From an uncultured bacterium (GTDB lineage: Bacteria; Planctomycetota; Phycisphaerae; Phycisphaerales; SM1A02), in NCBI GenBank assembly GCA_903861235.1, contig CAIOTP010000359.1, forward strand, positions 1-5,272: a stretch of DNA of 5,272 nucleotides, given 5' to 3'. Shown here in pieces: positions 1 to 5,272 of this stretch. The stretch's first letter is position 1. Every line of letters begins with the position of its first letter. Position numbers and translations under genes: made by a program. The notes under the pieces are model-generated. The model had not been told where the DNA came from and ran no database searches. It saw only the letters and a list, made by a program, of their open reading frames with translations.

Positions 1-1
1 C

Positions 2-1165
2 ACCTTCTCGGCCGCCAGGCCGGCGTCCCTGCCCGTGGTGCTGGCGATCACCTTCGTGGGCTCGCTGGGCACCGGACTGCTCTGGACCGGCGTGCCGTTC
101 GTGGCCGAGCACGACTTCGCGTTCTCCAAGGCGCAGAACCTGTGGCTTGCGGTCGCCGAAGGCGCCGCCTACGTGGCCGTGGCGTCCTTCGCGGGCGGCA
201 TCCTGCGCCGGCTCGAGTCGCGGGCCTCGCCCCGCACCACGCTGCTCATGGTGCTGATCGCGCAGGTGCTCATCTGTCCGCTGCCCTTCCTCGGGGCTCC
301 TGGCGTGGTCGCGGCCGCCGTCGCGGCCAGCGCCAGTTCCGCCCTCATGTGGCCCATCGTCGAGAGCTACCTCTCGTCGGGCCGCCATGGCCACCGACTG
401 CGATGGAGCGTGGGGCTCTTCAACATCGTCTGGACCTCCGCCGTGGCCGCCACCCTGTTCCTCATGGCGCCGCTGTTCGCCACCGAGTGGACCCGCCTGT
501 CGGTGGTCGGCATCGGACCGTGCGCGATCGCGGCCATGCTCTGCCTGCGGTGGCTGCCGCATCGACCGCCGCCGCATCTGGCGGACGCCCAGCACGCGCC
601 CGCACCCGCGGTGTACCGACCTCTGCGTGACGCGACCCGGCTGCTGCTGCCGACCGCGTACCTGCTCATCGGCGCGCTCGGTCCGCTGCTGCCCTACGTG
701 ACGACGCGGCTCCAGGTCCCGGCCACCGCGGCCACGCCGCTGGCGGCCACCTGGCTCACCGTGCGCGTCTTCGCCATGCTCGGCATGTGGCGTCTTCCCT
801 TCTGGCACGGCCGATGGGCCACGCTGCTGGTCGGCGCGGCACTCATGGGCGGCGGCTTCGTGGCGACCGCAGGCGCGTCGAGCGTGCCGATGCTCGTCGC
901 CGCGCTCGCCGCGTTCGGAACCGGTCACGCGATCATCTACTACGCGAGCCTGTACTACGCCATGACCGTGGGCCATGCGGAGGTCGACGCCGGCGGCCAC
1001 TTCGAGGCGCTGATCGGCGGCGGCTATGTGCTGGGTCCCATGGCGACGCTGCTGGGGGTGTGGCTGGGTGATGGCGAGCAGTTCTTCGCCCTGGCGCTGG
1101 CGGCCCTCGCGGCCGGGCTGGCCGCGAGGGAATGGCTTCGCTGGCAGCGCCGACCCATTTCCTGA
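2..1165 (+). CDS. MFS-type 12-helix membrane transporter, 5' end outside window
   Basis: Integral inner-membrane protein that looks like a major facilitator superfamily permease; the substrate cannot be told. The frame is open to the left edge, with 11 residues before the first in-frame GTG at 35. That GTG lies at the start of the first membrane helix, so the true start is probably just upstream of the window. Counting from the first full codon, hydrophobic segments lie near residues 13-33, 47-67, 80-99, 101-123, 138-158, 166-185, 214-233, 244-263, 272-291, 294-314, 336-355 and 360-377. A hydrophilic Pro/His/Ala-rich loop (about 186-213) separates the two six-helix halves, as expected for MFS. 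A Tyr-rich stretch (YYASLYYAM) in and after helix 10, followed by a GGHFEALIGGG segment leading into helix 11, is distinctive and may line the transport path. It ends TGA at 1163-1165, 52 bases before the next gene. The family is likely but rests on topology and general resemblance rather than a diagnostic motif. Confidence 0.8.
   Translation, partial: TFSAARPASLPVVLAITFVGSLGTGLLWTGVPFVAEHDFAFSKAQNLWLAVAEGAAYVAVASFAGGILRRLESRASPRTTLLMVLIAQVLICPLPFLGAPGVVAAAVAASASSALMWPIVESYLSSGRHGHRLRWSVGLFNIVWTSAVAATLFLMAPLFATEWTRLSVVGIGPCAIAAMLCLRWLPHRPPPHLADAQHAPAPAVYRPLRDATRLLLPTAYLLIGALGPLLPYVTTRLQVPATAATPLAATWLTVRVFAMLGMWRLPFWHGRWATLLVGAALMGGGFVATAGASSVPMLVAALAAFGTGHAIIYYASLYYAMTVGHAEVDAGGHFEALIGGGYVLGPMATLLGVWLGDGEQFFALALAALAAGLAAREWLRWQRRPIS
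1104..1130 (+). repeat. Perfect 11-bp inverted repeat near the 3' end of the transporter gene
   Basis: CCCTCGCGGCC at 1104-1114 and its exact reverse complement GGCCGCGAGGG at 1120-1130 flank a 5-base loop (GGGCT). The stem is almost all G/C and sits inside the coding sequence about 33 bases before the stop codon. It encodes an Ala/Leu/Gly/Arg segment, so it may be only a by-product of GC-rich alanine codons. No T-run follows, so it is not a standard intrinsic terminator. It could still slow ribosomes or protect the 3' end of the mRNA. Confidence 0.55.
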
Positions 1166-1183
1166 ATTTCCTCGATCGGTTGC

Positions 1184-1217
1184 TTGGAAACGTGCCGACG
1201 CGGGCTATCTTGATCGC
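1184..1217 (+). promoter_or_regulatory. Candidate promoter with -10 box abutting the start codon (leaderless)
   Basis: In the 52-base gap between the transporter and the secreted-protein gene, TTGGAA (1184-1189) and TATCTT (1206-1211, preceded by GC) resemble -35 and -10 boxes with a 16-base spacer, each matching 4 of 6 consensus bases. Only 6 bases separate the -10-like box from the ATG at 1218, so transcription would begin at or next to the A of the start codon. There is no Shine-Dalgarno sequence before the ATG, which fits a leaderless mRNA. An alternative -35 (TTGCTT, 1180-1185) gives a poor 20-base spacer. This also argues that the secreted protein is transcribed separately from the transporter. 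Confidence 0.5.
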
Positions 1218-2042
1218 ATGAAGTCCATCGCCGCCATCCTGACCTTGTCTTTCTTCGCGATTCTTTCCTGCCCGGCCCGGGCCCAGAGCAACTGCGAACG
1301 AAAGGCGGCCGATCTCGACCAGAGCGGCGTCGTGGATGCCGGCGACATCTCCGTCATGCTGCTCCTGTTCGGTGCGGTGGACCCCTGCTGCGGGCTCAAC
1401 TGCGACGACGGCGATCCCAACACCGTCGACACGTGCGTGAACGGCGTGTGCCAGCACATCAATCCGTGCGACGACGGGGTGCCGTGCACGATCGACTCGA
1501 TCGATCCCAAGACAGGGGCCTGCACCCACACCATGCGCAACTGCGACGACGGCAACGGATGCACGAACGACTCGTGCAATCCCGTCACCGGCCTCTGCCA
1601 GCACACCTACGCGGCCTCGGGAACGGCCTGTTCGGACGGCAACGCGTGCACCTACGGCGACGCATGCGTGGGCGGATCGTGCTACGGGATCCAGCGCAAC
1701 TGCAACGACAACAACCCGTGCACGACGGATTCGTGCGATCCAGCCGTCGGCTGCATCAACACTCCGATTCCGGGCTGCGTCAACATGCTGCAACCGAGCC
1801 GCATGACCGCCCTGGCACGGTGCGCCGACACCGTCTGCGAGATCATGCCCAGCTGCTGCTCGGCAGACTGGGATGCCGTCTGCGCCAGCGTCTCGACCAC
1901 CGTGGACGCCTGCGGCGACGCGGCAAGCGTCCAGGCCTCTCTCGAGACGGCCGAGGCGGAGTCAGCCGCGGCCGCGGAACTCGCGGCGATCGACGCGGCC
2001 AGGGCACGCTCCGCGAAGGCCCCGGCCCCGCGCGGACGCTGA
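1218..2042 (+). CDS. Secreted Cys-rich repeat protein with dockerin-like loop
   Basis: Predicted exported protein of 274 residues, function unknown. Residues 1-22 form a signal peptide (MK, hydrophobic core to about 17, then ARA before Q23). C18 follows I-L-S, so a lipoprotein reading is possible but weaker. Residues 32-43 are a dockerin/EF-hand-like loop (D32, D34, S36, G37, D40, D43) followed by a Leu-rich helix. Residues 61-179 hold five C-D-D-G-N-x-C-T-x-D-x-C-type repeats. Residues 202-232 form a terminal Cys module (CC-x3-WD-x2-C). The last 40 residues are Ala/Glu/Arg-rich, probably helical or disordered. The mature part has 28 cysteines, an even number that suits a disulfide-bonded extracytoplasmic protein. 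Open frame continues upstream into the transporter gene, but the ATG at 1218 is chosen because it starts the signal peptide and follows the -10-like box. Such architectures are familiar in planctomycetes and some myxobacteria; binding of calcium or a surface partner is inference. Confidence 0.85.
   Translation: MKSIAAILTLSFFAILSCPARAQSNCERKAADLDQSGVVDAGDISVMLLLFGAVDPCCGLNCDDGDPNTVDTCVNGVCQHINPCDDGVPCTIDSIDPKTGACTHTMRNCDDGNGCTNDSCNPVTGLCQHTYAASGTACSDGNACTYGDACVGGSCYGIQRNCNDNNPCTTDSCDPAVGCINTPIPGCVNMLQPSRMTALARCADTVCEIMPSCCSADWDAVCASVSTTVDACGDAASVQASLETAEAESAAAAELAAIDAARARSAKAPAPRGR
1311..1373 (+). other. Single dockerin-like calcium loop and helix (protein domain)
   Basis: Residues 32-52 of the secreted protein read D-x-D-x-S-G-x-V-D-x-x-D followed by ISVMLLLFG. 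The acidic and Ser residues occupy positions 1, 3, 5, 9 and 12 of a calcium loop, and the helix after it matches the first half of a type I dockerin. True cellulosomal dockerins carry two copies; only one is visible here. Single copies next to the signal peptide or near the C-terminus are common in planctomycete exported proteins, where the partner is unknown. Confidence 0.65.
1398..1754 (+). repeat. Five tandem Cys-rich protein repeats (about 20-25 residues each)
   Basis: Within the secreted protein the repeats begin at C62, C84, C109, C138 and C162. Repeats 3 to 5 have all four cysteines at offsets 0, 6, 11-12 and 17-18. Repeat 1 has Asn68 in place of the second Cys, and repeat 2 has Ile95 in place of the third Cys. 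Repeats 1 to 3 end in a C-x-H motif (CQH, CTH, CQH). The DNA copies are diverged rather than near-identical, so this is an old protein-level duplication, not a recent DNA tandem repeat. Confidence 0.75.
1821..1913 (+). other. C-terminal six-Cys module with CC and WD motif
   Basis: Residues 202-232 contain C202, C207, C213, C214, C222 and C232 with W218-D219 between them (C-x4-C-x5-CC-x3-WD-x2-C-x9-C). The same arrangement recurs, from memory, in planctomycete and myxobacterial exported proteins, often near Cys-rich repeats. Its function is not known to me. Six cysteines suggest three internal disulfides. Confidence 0.5.
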
Positions 2043-2053
2043 CGGACCGCGCG
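2029..2053. terminator. Possible hairpin between convergent genes, no T-run
   Basis: CGCGCGG (2029-2035) and CCGCGCG (2047-2053) can form a 7-bp all-G/C stem with an 11-base loop. It spans the stop codon of the secreted-protein gene and ends 4 bases before the photolyase stop codon. Its place between convergent genes suits a shared bidirectional terminator, but no U-tract follows on either strand. In DNA this GC-rich a 7-bp stem could arise by chance. Confidence 0.25.
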
Positions 2054-2057
2054 AACC

Positions 2058-3491
2058 TCACTCCGCCGCGCCGGTCTTCGCGTTGCACGCCTTCAACGCC
2101 GCCAGGGCCGCTTCACGCGCCTGCGCGTGGTCCACGATCGGCGCCGGATAGCCGCTGCCGGCGGTGGCGAGCGGCGCCTCCCAGGGACGGTGCACCAAGT
2201 CGGCGGGCACCTTCGTGAGTTCGGGCACCCATCGCTTCACGTAGGCGCCTTCCGCGTCGAACTTCTCTCCCTGCAGCATCGGATTGAAGATCCGGAAGTA
2301 CGGCGCCGCATCCGCGCCGCAGCCGGCGCTCCACTGCCACCCCAGCGTGTTGCTGGCCAGGTCCGCGTCGACCAGGGTGTCCCAGAACCAGTCCGCGCCG
2401 TGCAGCCAGTGCTGTCGCAGGTGCTTCACCAGGAAGCTGCTCACGCTCATGCGCACCCGATTGTGCATCCAGCCGGTGTGCCACAGCTGCCGCATGCCCG
2501 CGTCGATCAGCGGGTAGCCCGTCCGGCCGCGCTGCCACGCCTTGAGAGCCTTGGCGTTCTCCTGCCACGGAAAGTCGCGGAACTCCGGCCGCAGCGGGTT
2601 CTCCGCGGTGGTCGGGAAGTTGGCCAGCACATGCCACCCGAACTCGCGCCAGCCCAGTTCGGCACGGAACTTGTCGGCGTTCGTGCGAAGAGACTTGTCG
2701 CCCGCCTGCAGCCGGCTCTCGACCGCATGCCACACCCGCCGCGGCGACACCTCGCCCCAGGCCAGATGCGGGCTCAGCATGCTGGTGCCGGGCGACCCCG
2801 GCAGGTCGCGGCCCACCGCGTAGTCCGACATGGGACCGTCCAGGAACACCTTCGCCTTCCGCGCGGCGCCGGCCTCGCCCGGAGTCCACGCCTCCGAGAG
2901 GCCAGCATCCCAGGCGATCGAAGGCTGCAGTCCGAGCGAGGCCACGGGCACGGAGGTCGGCCACGCGGCGGGACCCGGAATCGCCTTGGGCGCCGGTTTT
3001 GCCTGCGCGGGCGGCTCCTGAGCCATGCAGTTCTTCCAGAACGGCGTGAACACCTTGTATGGCACGCCAGTGCCCGTGCGGATCACGAAGGGATCGAACA
3101 TCAGGTTGCAGAGGAAGCGATGGAACGAGAGCCCCGCCTCGCGGCACGCCTTCTCCACGCGGGCTTCCTCCTCCACGGCCCAGGGCTCGAAGCGACGATT
3201 GCAGGCCACCGCACCGGCACCCGTGGCCTTGGCGATCGCCACCAGTTCGGTGGACGGATCGGCCGCGCGCACCACCAGGCGGGAACCCACCTTCTCCAGG
3301 GAATCCTGCAGCGACGTCAGCGACCGGTGCAGCCACCACCGGCTGGCGCCTCCGGGCGCCCAGCGGCCCGCCGCCTGAGGATGCCAGCAGAACACGGGCA
3401 CCACCGGCTCGCGGGCGGCCACCGCGAAGCCCAGCGCCGGCTGGTCGTCCACTCTCAGGTCGTTTCGGAACCACACGATCGTGCCTGCCAT
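2058..3491 (-). CDS. phrB: Class I deoxyribodipyrimidine (CPD) photolyase
   Basis: Cytoplasmic FAD enzyme of 477 residues, close to the usual 450-500, that uses blue/near-UV light to split cyclobutane pyrimidine dimers. The N-terminal alpha/beta antenna domain starts with VWFRNDLRVDDQPAL (6-20). The C-terminal FAD domain holds Y224, T236-S237-M238-L239-S240, N344, D375, D377 and N381, equivalent to known FAD ligands of the E. coli enzyme. The electron-transfer Trp triad is W309, W362 and W385 (E. coli W306, W359, W382). The residues that contact the CPD in E. coli are also present as E278, W281, M348 and W387, so repair activity is more likely than a cryptochrome role. The bound antenna cofactor (folate or deazaflavin) cannot be decided. 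The ATG at 3491 lies 2 bases after the stop of the epimerase-fusion gene and has a good ribosome-binding site. It is the last gene of a minus-strand cluster and converges on the secreted-protein gene with 15 bases between stop codons. Confidence 0.96.
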   Translation of the reverse strand: MAGTIVWFRNDLRVDDQPALGFAVAAREPVVPVFCWHPQAAGRWAPGGASRWWLHRSLTSLQDSLEKVGSRLVVRAADPSTELVAIAKATGAGAVACNRRFEPWAVEEEARVEKACREAGLSFHRFLCNLMFDPFVIRTGTGVPYKVFTPFWKNCMAQEPPAQAKPAPKAIPGPAAWPTSVPVASLGLQPSIAWDAGLSEAWTPGEAGAARKAKVFLDGPMSDYAVGRDLPGSPGTSMLSPHLAWGEVSPRRVWHAVESRLQAGDKSLRTNADKFRAELGWREFGWHVLANFPTTAENPLRPEFRDFPWQENAKALKAWQRGRTGYPLIDAGMRQLWHTGWMHNRVRMSVSSFLVKHLRQHWLHGADWFWDTLVDADLASNTLGWQWSAGCGADAAPYFRIFNPMLQGEKFDAEGAYVKRWVPELTKVPADLVHRPWEAPLATAGSGYPAPIVDHAQAREAALAALKACNAKTGAAE

Positions 3492-3493
3492 GG

Positions 3494-4873
3494 TCAGTCC
3501 CTCACGCGGCCCAGTTCGAACGCCAGCGCCTGCTCGAGCCGAGGCAGGTCGAAGCGGAAGCCATGATCCAGCAGCCGACGAGGCTGCACGAAGGCGCCCC
3601 GCAGGAGCAGCTCACGGCCCATCTCGCCGAAGAGCGCGGACACCACCGCGGCAGGCAGCGGCGCAAACGCCGGTCGTCGCAGCACGCGTCCCAGCGCACG
3701 ACCGAAGTCGGCGTTGGACCGAGGGTCGGGCGCGACCGCGTTCACCGGCCCCGCGATGCGACCGTCACGGATGCAGTGCATGACCGCCGCCAGCAGGTCG
3801 TCGAGCGCGATCCAGCTCATGCCCTGACGCCCCGTGCCCACCGGCCCACCGAGACCCAGCGAGAACGGCGTGCGAAGCTTGGCCAGCACGCCGCCCGCGG
3901 CCGTGAGCACCAGGCCGATGCGCAGGTGCACCACCCGGATCCCCGCCAACTCCGCGGGCTTGGTGGCCTCCTCCCAGGCCTGACAGGTCTCGGCCAGGAA
4001 GCCGACGCCTGCGGCGCTTTCCTCGTCGAGCGGTTCCGGGCCGCGCGAGCCGTAGAACCCGATGGCACTCGCGGCGATCAGCACCTTCGGCTTCACGGGC
4101 AGGGCCGCGATCGCCTCGGCCACCTGCCGCGTGCCTTCCACCCGGCTCTGCCGGATCGCCCGCTTGCGGTCCGCGCTCCAGCGGCGATCGGCGATGTTTT
4201 CGCCGGCCAGGTGCACCACCGCGTCCACGCCGTTCAGGAACTCCGCATCCAGCCGGCCTTTCTGGGTGTCCCACGCCACATCGAGCCGCTCGCGGTCCAC
4301 CGCTCCCCGCACGATCCGCCGCACCTGATGGCCGCCGGTGGTCAGGAACGCACTCAGCTGCCGCCCCACCAGGCCGCTGGCCCCGCTCACCGCCACGCGG
4401 AGCGTCTCGCTCCCGTACTCGGCATGACGCCGAAGGTCGTTGGCCGTGCGTCGGTGGCGCCACGCGAAGGTCCGCTCCAGATCGCCGCGGATGAGCGGAC
4501 CGCCCACGAGGGCGCCGAGCGCCCCCAGCGGAAGCTGGTAGGTGACATGGTCCTCGAGCGTGCTCCGGCCGTCCTCGTGGGGCAGGAAGCGGTGCTCGTG
4601 GACCCATTGGGCGAAGGGTCCGCGCTCCTGGCGATCCACGAACCCGCGGCCCGGCTCCACCCGCTCGTGGCGTGCCAGCCAGTCCACACGCACGGGCCCC
4701 TTGCGAAGCCGAAGCGTGACCGTGGAGCCGTCGGCGATGCCGCCCGAAGCCGACAGCACGCGCGCGTTCTCCCATGGGGGCACCAGTCGCTGCAGCGCGC
4801 CCTCGCGGAAGTGCCAGGCGGCGAGCGCCTCCACCGGAGCGGGCATGATGCTGGATCGGACAAGCGTGGGCAT
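3494..4873 (-). CDS. SRPBCC domain fused to TIGR01777-type NAD(P)-dependent epimerase
   Basis: 459-residue fusion. Residues 1-142 are an SRPBCC (START/Bet v1-like) hydrophobic-ligand-binding domain, beginning MPTLVRSSIMPAPVEALAAW and including W-V-H-E-H-R-F and a D-H-V-T-Y-Q-L-P-L strand. Residues 159-450 are an atypical short-chain dehydrogenase of the YfcH/SDR39U1 group: nucleotide-binding G-x-x-G-x-x-G at G164, G167, G170, then HLAGENI at 221-227, ASAIGFYGSRG at 268-278, a W-I-A-L-D-D-L segment near 354-360 and a DUF1731-like C-terminus from about 401. The usual SDR Y-x-x-x-K pair is not evident, as in this group. No reaction is established for the family, so substrate and product are unknown. 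The ATG at 4873 is chosen because it gives the typical SRPBCC N-terminus; a 23-residue upstream extension would overlap the previous gene and looks unlike a domain. No Shine-Dalgarno is seen. It lies 10 bases after the Fe-S photolyase and 2 before the class I photolyase, implying a light/UV-response role or lipid/pigment substrate (inference). Confidence 0.9.
   Translation of the reverse strand: MPTLVRSSIMPAPVEALAAWHFREGALQRLVPPWENARVLSASGGIADGSTVTLRLRKGPVRVDWLARHERVEPGRGFVDRQERGPFAQWVHEHRFLPHEDGRSTLEDHVTYQLPLGALGALVGGPLIRGDLERTFAWRHRRTANDLRRHAEYGSETLRVAVSGASGLVGRQLSAFLTTGGHQVRRIVRGAVDRERLDVAWDTQKGRLDAEFLNGVDAVVHLAGENIADRRWSADRKRAIRQSRVEGTRQVAEAIAALPVKPKVLIAASAIGFYGSRGPEPLDEESAAGVGFLAETCQAWEEATKPAELAGIRVVHLRIGLVLTAAGGVLAKLRTPFSLGLGGPVGTGRQGMSWIALDDLLAAVMHCIRDGRIAGPVNAVAPDPRSNADFGRALGRVLRRPAFAPLPAAVVSALFGEMGRELLLRGAFVQPRRLLDHGFRFDLPRLEQALAFELGRVRD
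3498..3503 (-). promoter_or_regulatory. Ribosome-binding site of the class I photolyase
   Basis: On the minus strand GAGGGA lies 6 bases before the ATG at 3491, inside the last codons of the preceding epimerase-fusion gene. The junction reads TGACCATG, so ribosomes ending at TGA are already at the next start. This supports translational coupling and fixes the photolyase start. Confidence 0.7.
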
Positions 4874-4883
4874 GAAGGGCACG

Positions 4884-5272
4884 CTACCGGAACGGCAGCG
4901 CCTCCGAGGGTTCGAGCCGCCTGCCCTGCACCAGCAGGTCACGAACGTGCACGAAGGTGGCGTGGTCGGCCTTCCGCTTCTCCGCCGCCCTTCGCCGCAG
5001 CGAGCCCATGACCAGCTTCATGCGCGGATTCGCCCGGAGCTTCTCCTCGTGGCGACCCAGGAAGTCCCAGTAGAGCGGCGTGACCGGACAGTCCTTGCCC
5101 GGCTTGAACGCGCATCCGCCGCAGTAGTCGCTCATGCCGTCGATGTAGGCGCTGCCGGCAACGTAGGGCTTCGTGGTCATCACCCCTCCGACCGCATAGG
5201 TGGCCATGGCGAGCACGTTGGGTTCCACCACCCAGTCCCAGGCGTCCATGTAGGCGATCCAGAACCAGTCCG
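4884..5272 (-). CDS. Fe-S bacterial cryptochrome/photolyase (FeS-BCP), C-terminal part
   Basis: C-terminal 128 or so residues of a cryptochrome/photolyase of the iron-sulfur bacterial group (COG3046-like, PhrB of Agrobacterium, CryB of Rhodobacter); the 5' part is beyond the right edge. Known members bind FAD, a lumazine antenna and a [4Fe-4S] cluster, and characterised ones repair (6-4) photoproducts. The visible end has the family signature DWFWIAYMDAWDW, then PNVLAMATYAVGG, then KPYVAGSAYIDGMSDYC, followed by CPVTPLYWDF and a basic tail. Three of the four expected cluster cysteines are seen as C-x2-C-x7-C (codons at about 5121-5123, 5112-5114 and 5088-5090). The fourth should lie upstream, outside the window. 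It ends TAG at 4884-4886, 10 bases before the epimerase-fusion start, and is the first visible gene of the cluster. The ATG at 5247-5249 is internal, since the frame and the family match both continue to the window edge. Confidence 0.92.
   Translation of the reverse strand, partial: DWFWIAYMDAWDWVVEPNVLAMATYAVGGVMTTKPYVAGSAYIDGMSDYCGGCAFKPGKDCPVTPLYWDFLGRHEEKLRANPRMKLVMGSLRRRAAEKRKADHATFVHVRDLLVQGRRLEPSEALPFR

Noticed and set aside
1026..1217. In-frame upstream extension of the secreted-protein gene by 64 codons
   Set aside because: It would overlap the transporter coding region out of frame and bury the signal peptide inside the protein. The ATG at 1218 sits right after the -10-like box and begins a normal signal peptide.
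1218..1274. Lipoprotein signal with C18 as the lipid-modified residue
   Set aside because: The I-L-S-C sequence is a weak lipobox because Leu precedes Ser, and a good signal peptidase I site (ARA before Q23) follows. Kept only as an alternative.
933..1793. 286-codon minus-strand frame opposite the Cys-rich repeats, with repetitive Val/Ala/Arg segments
   Set aside because: The repetition mirrors the Cys repeats of the real gene on the other strand. The plus strand carries a signal peptide and conserved Cys motifs; this frame has neither.
1966..1977. 12-base palindrome CCGCGGCCGCGG in the secreted-protein tail
   Set aside because: It lies in alanine codons of a low-complexity tail and is likely by chance at this GC content. 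No second copy or regulatory context was seen.
2127..3566. 479-codon plus-strand open frame opposite the class I photolyase
   Set aside because: The composition (Arg, His, Gly, Pro) is that of an antisense shadow, and the minus-strand photolyase has all its family residues intact.
4874..4942. In-frame upstream extension of the epimerase fusion by 23 codons
   Set aside because: The extra residues are Arg/Cys/Ser-rich and overlap the end of the Fe-S photolyase gene. The ATG at 4873 gives the standard SRPBCC N-terminus.
3059..5011. 650-codon open frame on the plus strand opposite the epimerase fusion and photolyase
   Set aside because: Its product is Arg/Pro/His/Gly-rich low complexity with no recognisable domain, and it lies opposite three well-supported genes. 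Long antisense frames are expected at this GC content.
1..5272. Mobile element, CRISPR array, tRNA or rRNA
   Set aside because: No transposase or integrase frame, no spaced direct repeats and no cloverleaf or rRNA-like segment was seen. The genes fill nearly the whole window, leaving no gap larger than 52 bases.

Overview
The window is GC-rich DNA (roughly two-thirds G+C or more by eye) from a bacterial chromosome, densely coded and without mobile elements, CRISPR arrays or RNA genes that I can see. The best lineage guess is a planctomycete, probably of the Phycisphaerae type. The reasons are a secreted Cys-rich protein that carries one dockerin-like calcium loop right after its signal peptide, a run of C-D-D-G-N-x-C-T-type repeats and a terminal CC-x3-WD-x2-C module, plus a -10-like box placed directly against the start codon. 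This is inference from protein style, not a phylogenetic placement.

Left part, plus strand: the 3' part of a 12-helix transporter of the major facilitator type (to 1165; its start lies outside the window). After a 52-base gap comes a 274-residue exported Cys-rich repeat protein (1218-2042), apparently with its own promoter and a leaderless or nearly leaderless transcript. 

Right part, minus strand: three tightly packed genes read from right to left and ending 15 bases from the secreted protein's stop. They are the C-terminal part of an iron-sulfur bacterial cryptochrome/photolyase (4884-5272, running off the window), an SRPBCC-domain plus TIGR01777-type NAD(P)-dependent epimerase fusion (3494-4873), and a complete class I photolyase (2058-3491) with its electron-transfer Trp triad and CPD-contacting residues intact. 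Gaps of 10 and 2 bases point to one operon. Its promoter lies beyond the right edge.

The two photolyase families suggest repair of both main UV lesions: CPDs by the class I enzyme, and probably (6-4) photoproducts by the Fe-S enzyme. The epimerase fusion between them has no assigned substrate and is the least understood member of the cluster. The transporter and the secreted protein show no evident functional link to photorepair.
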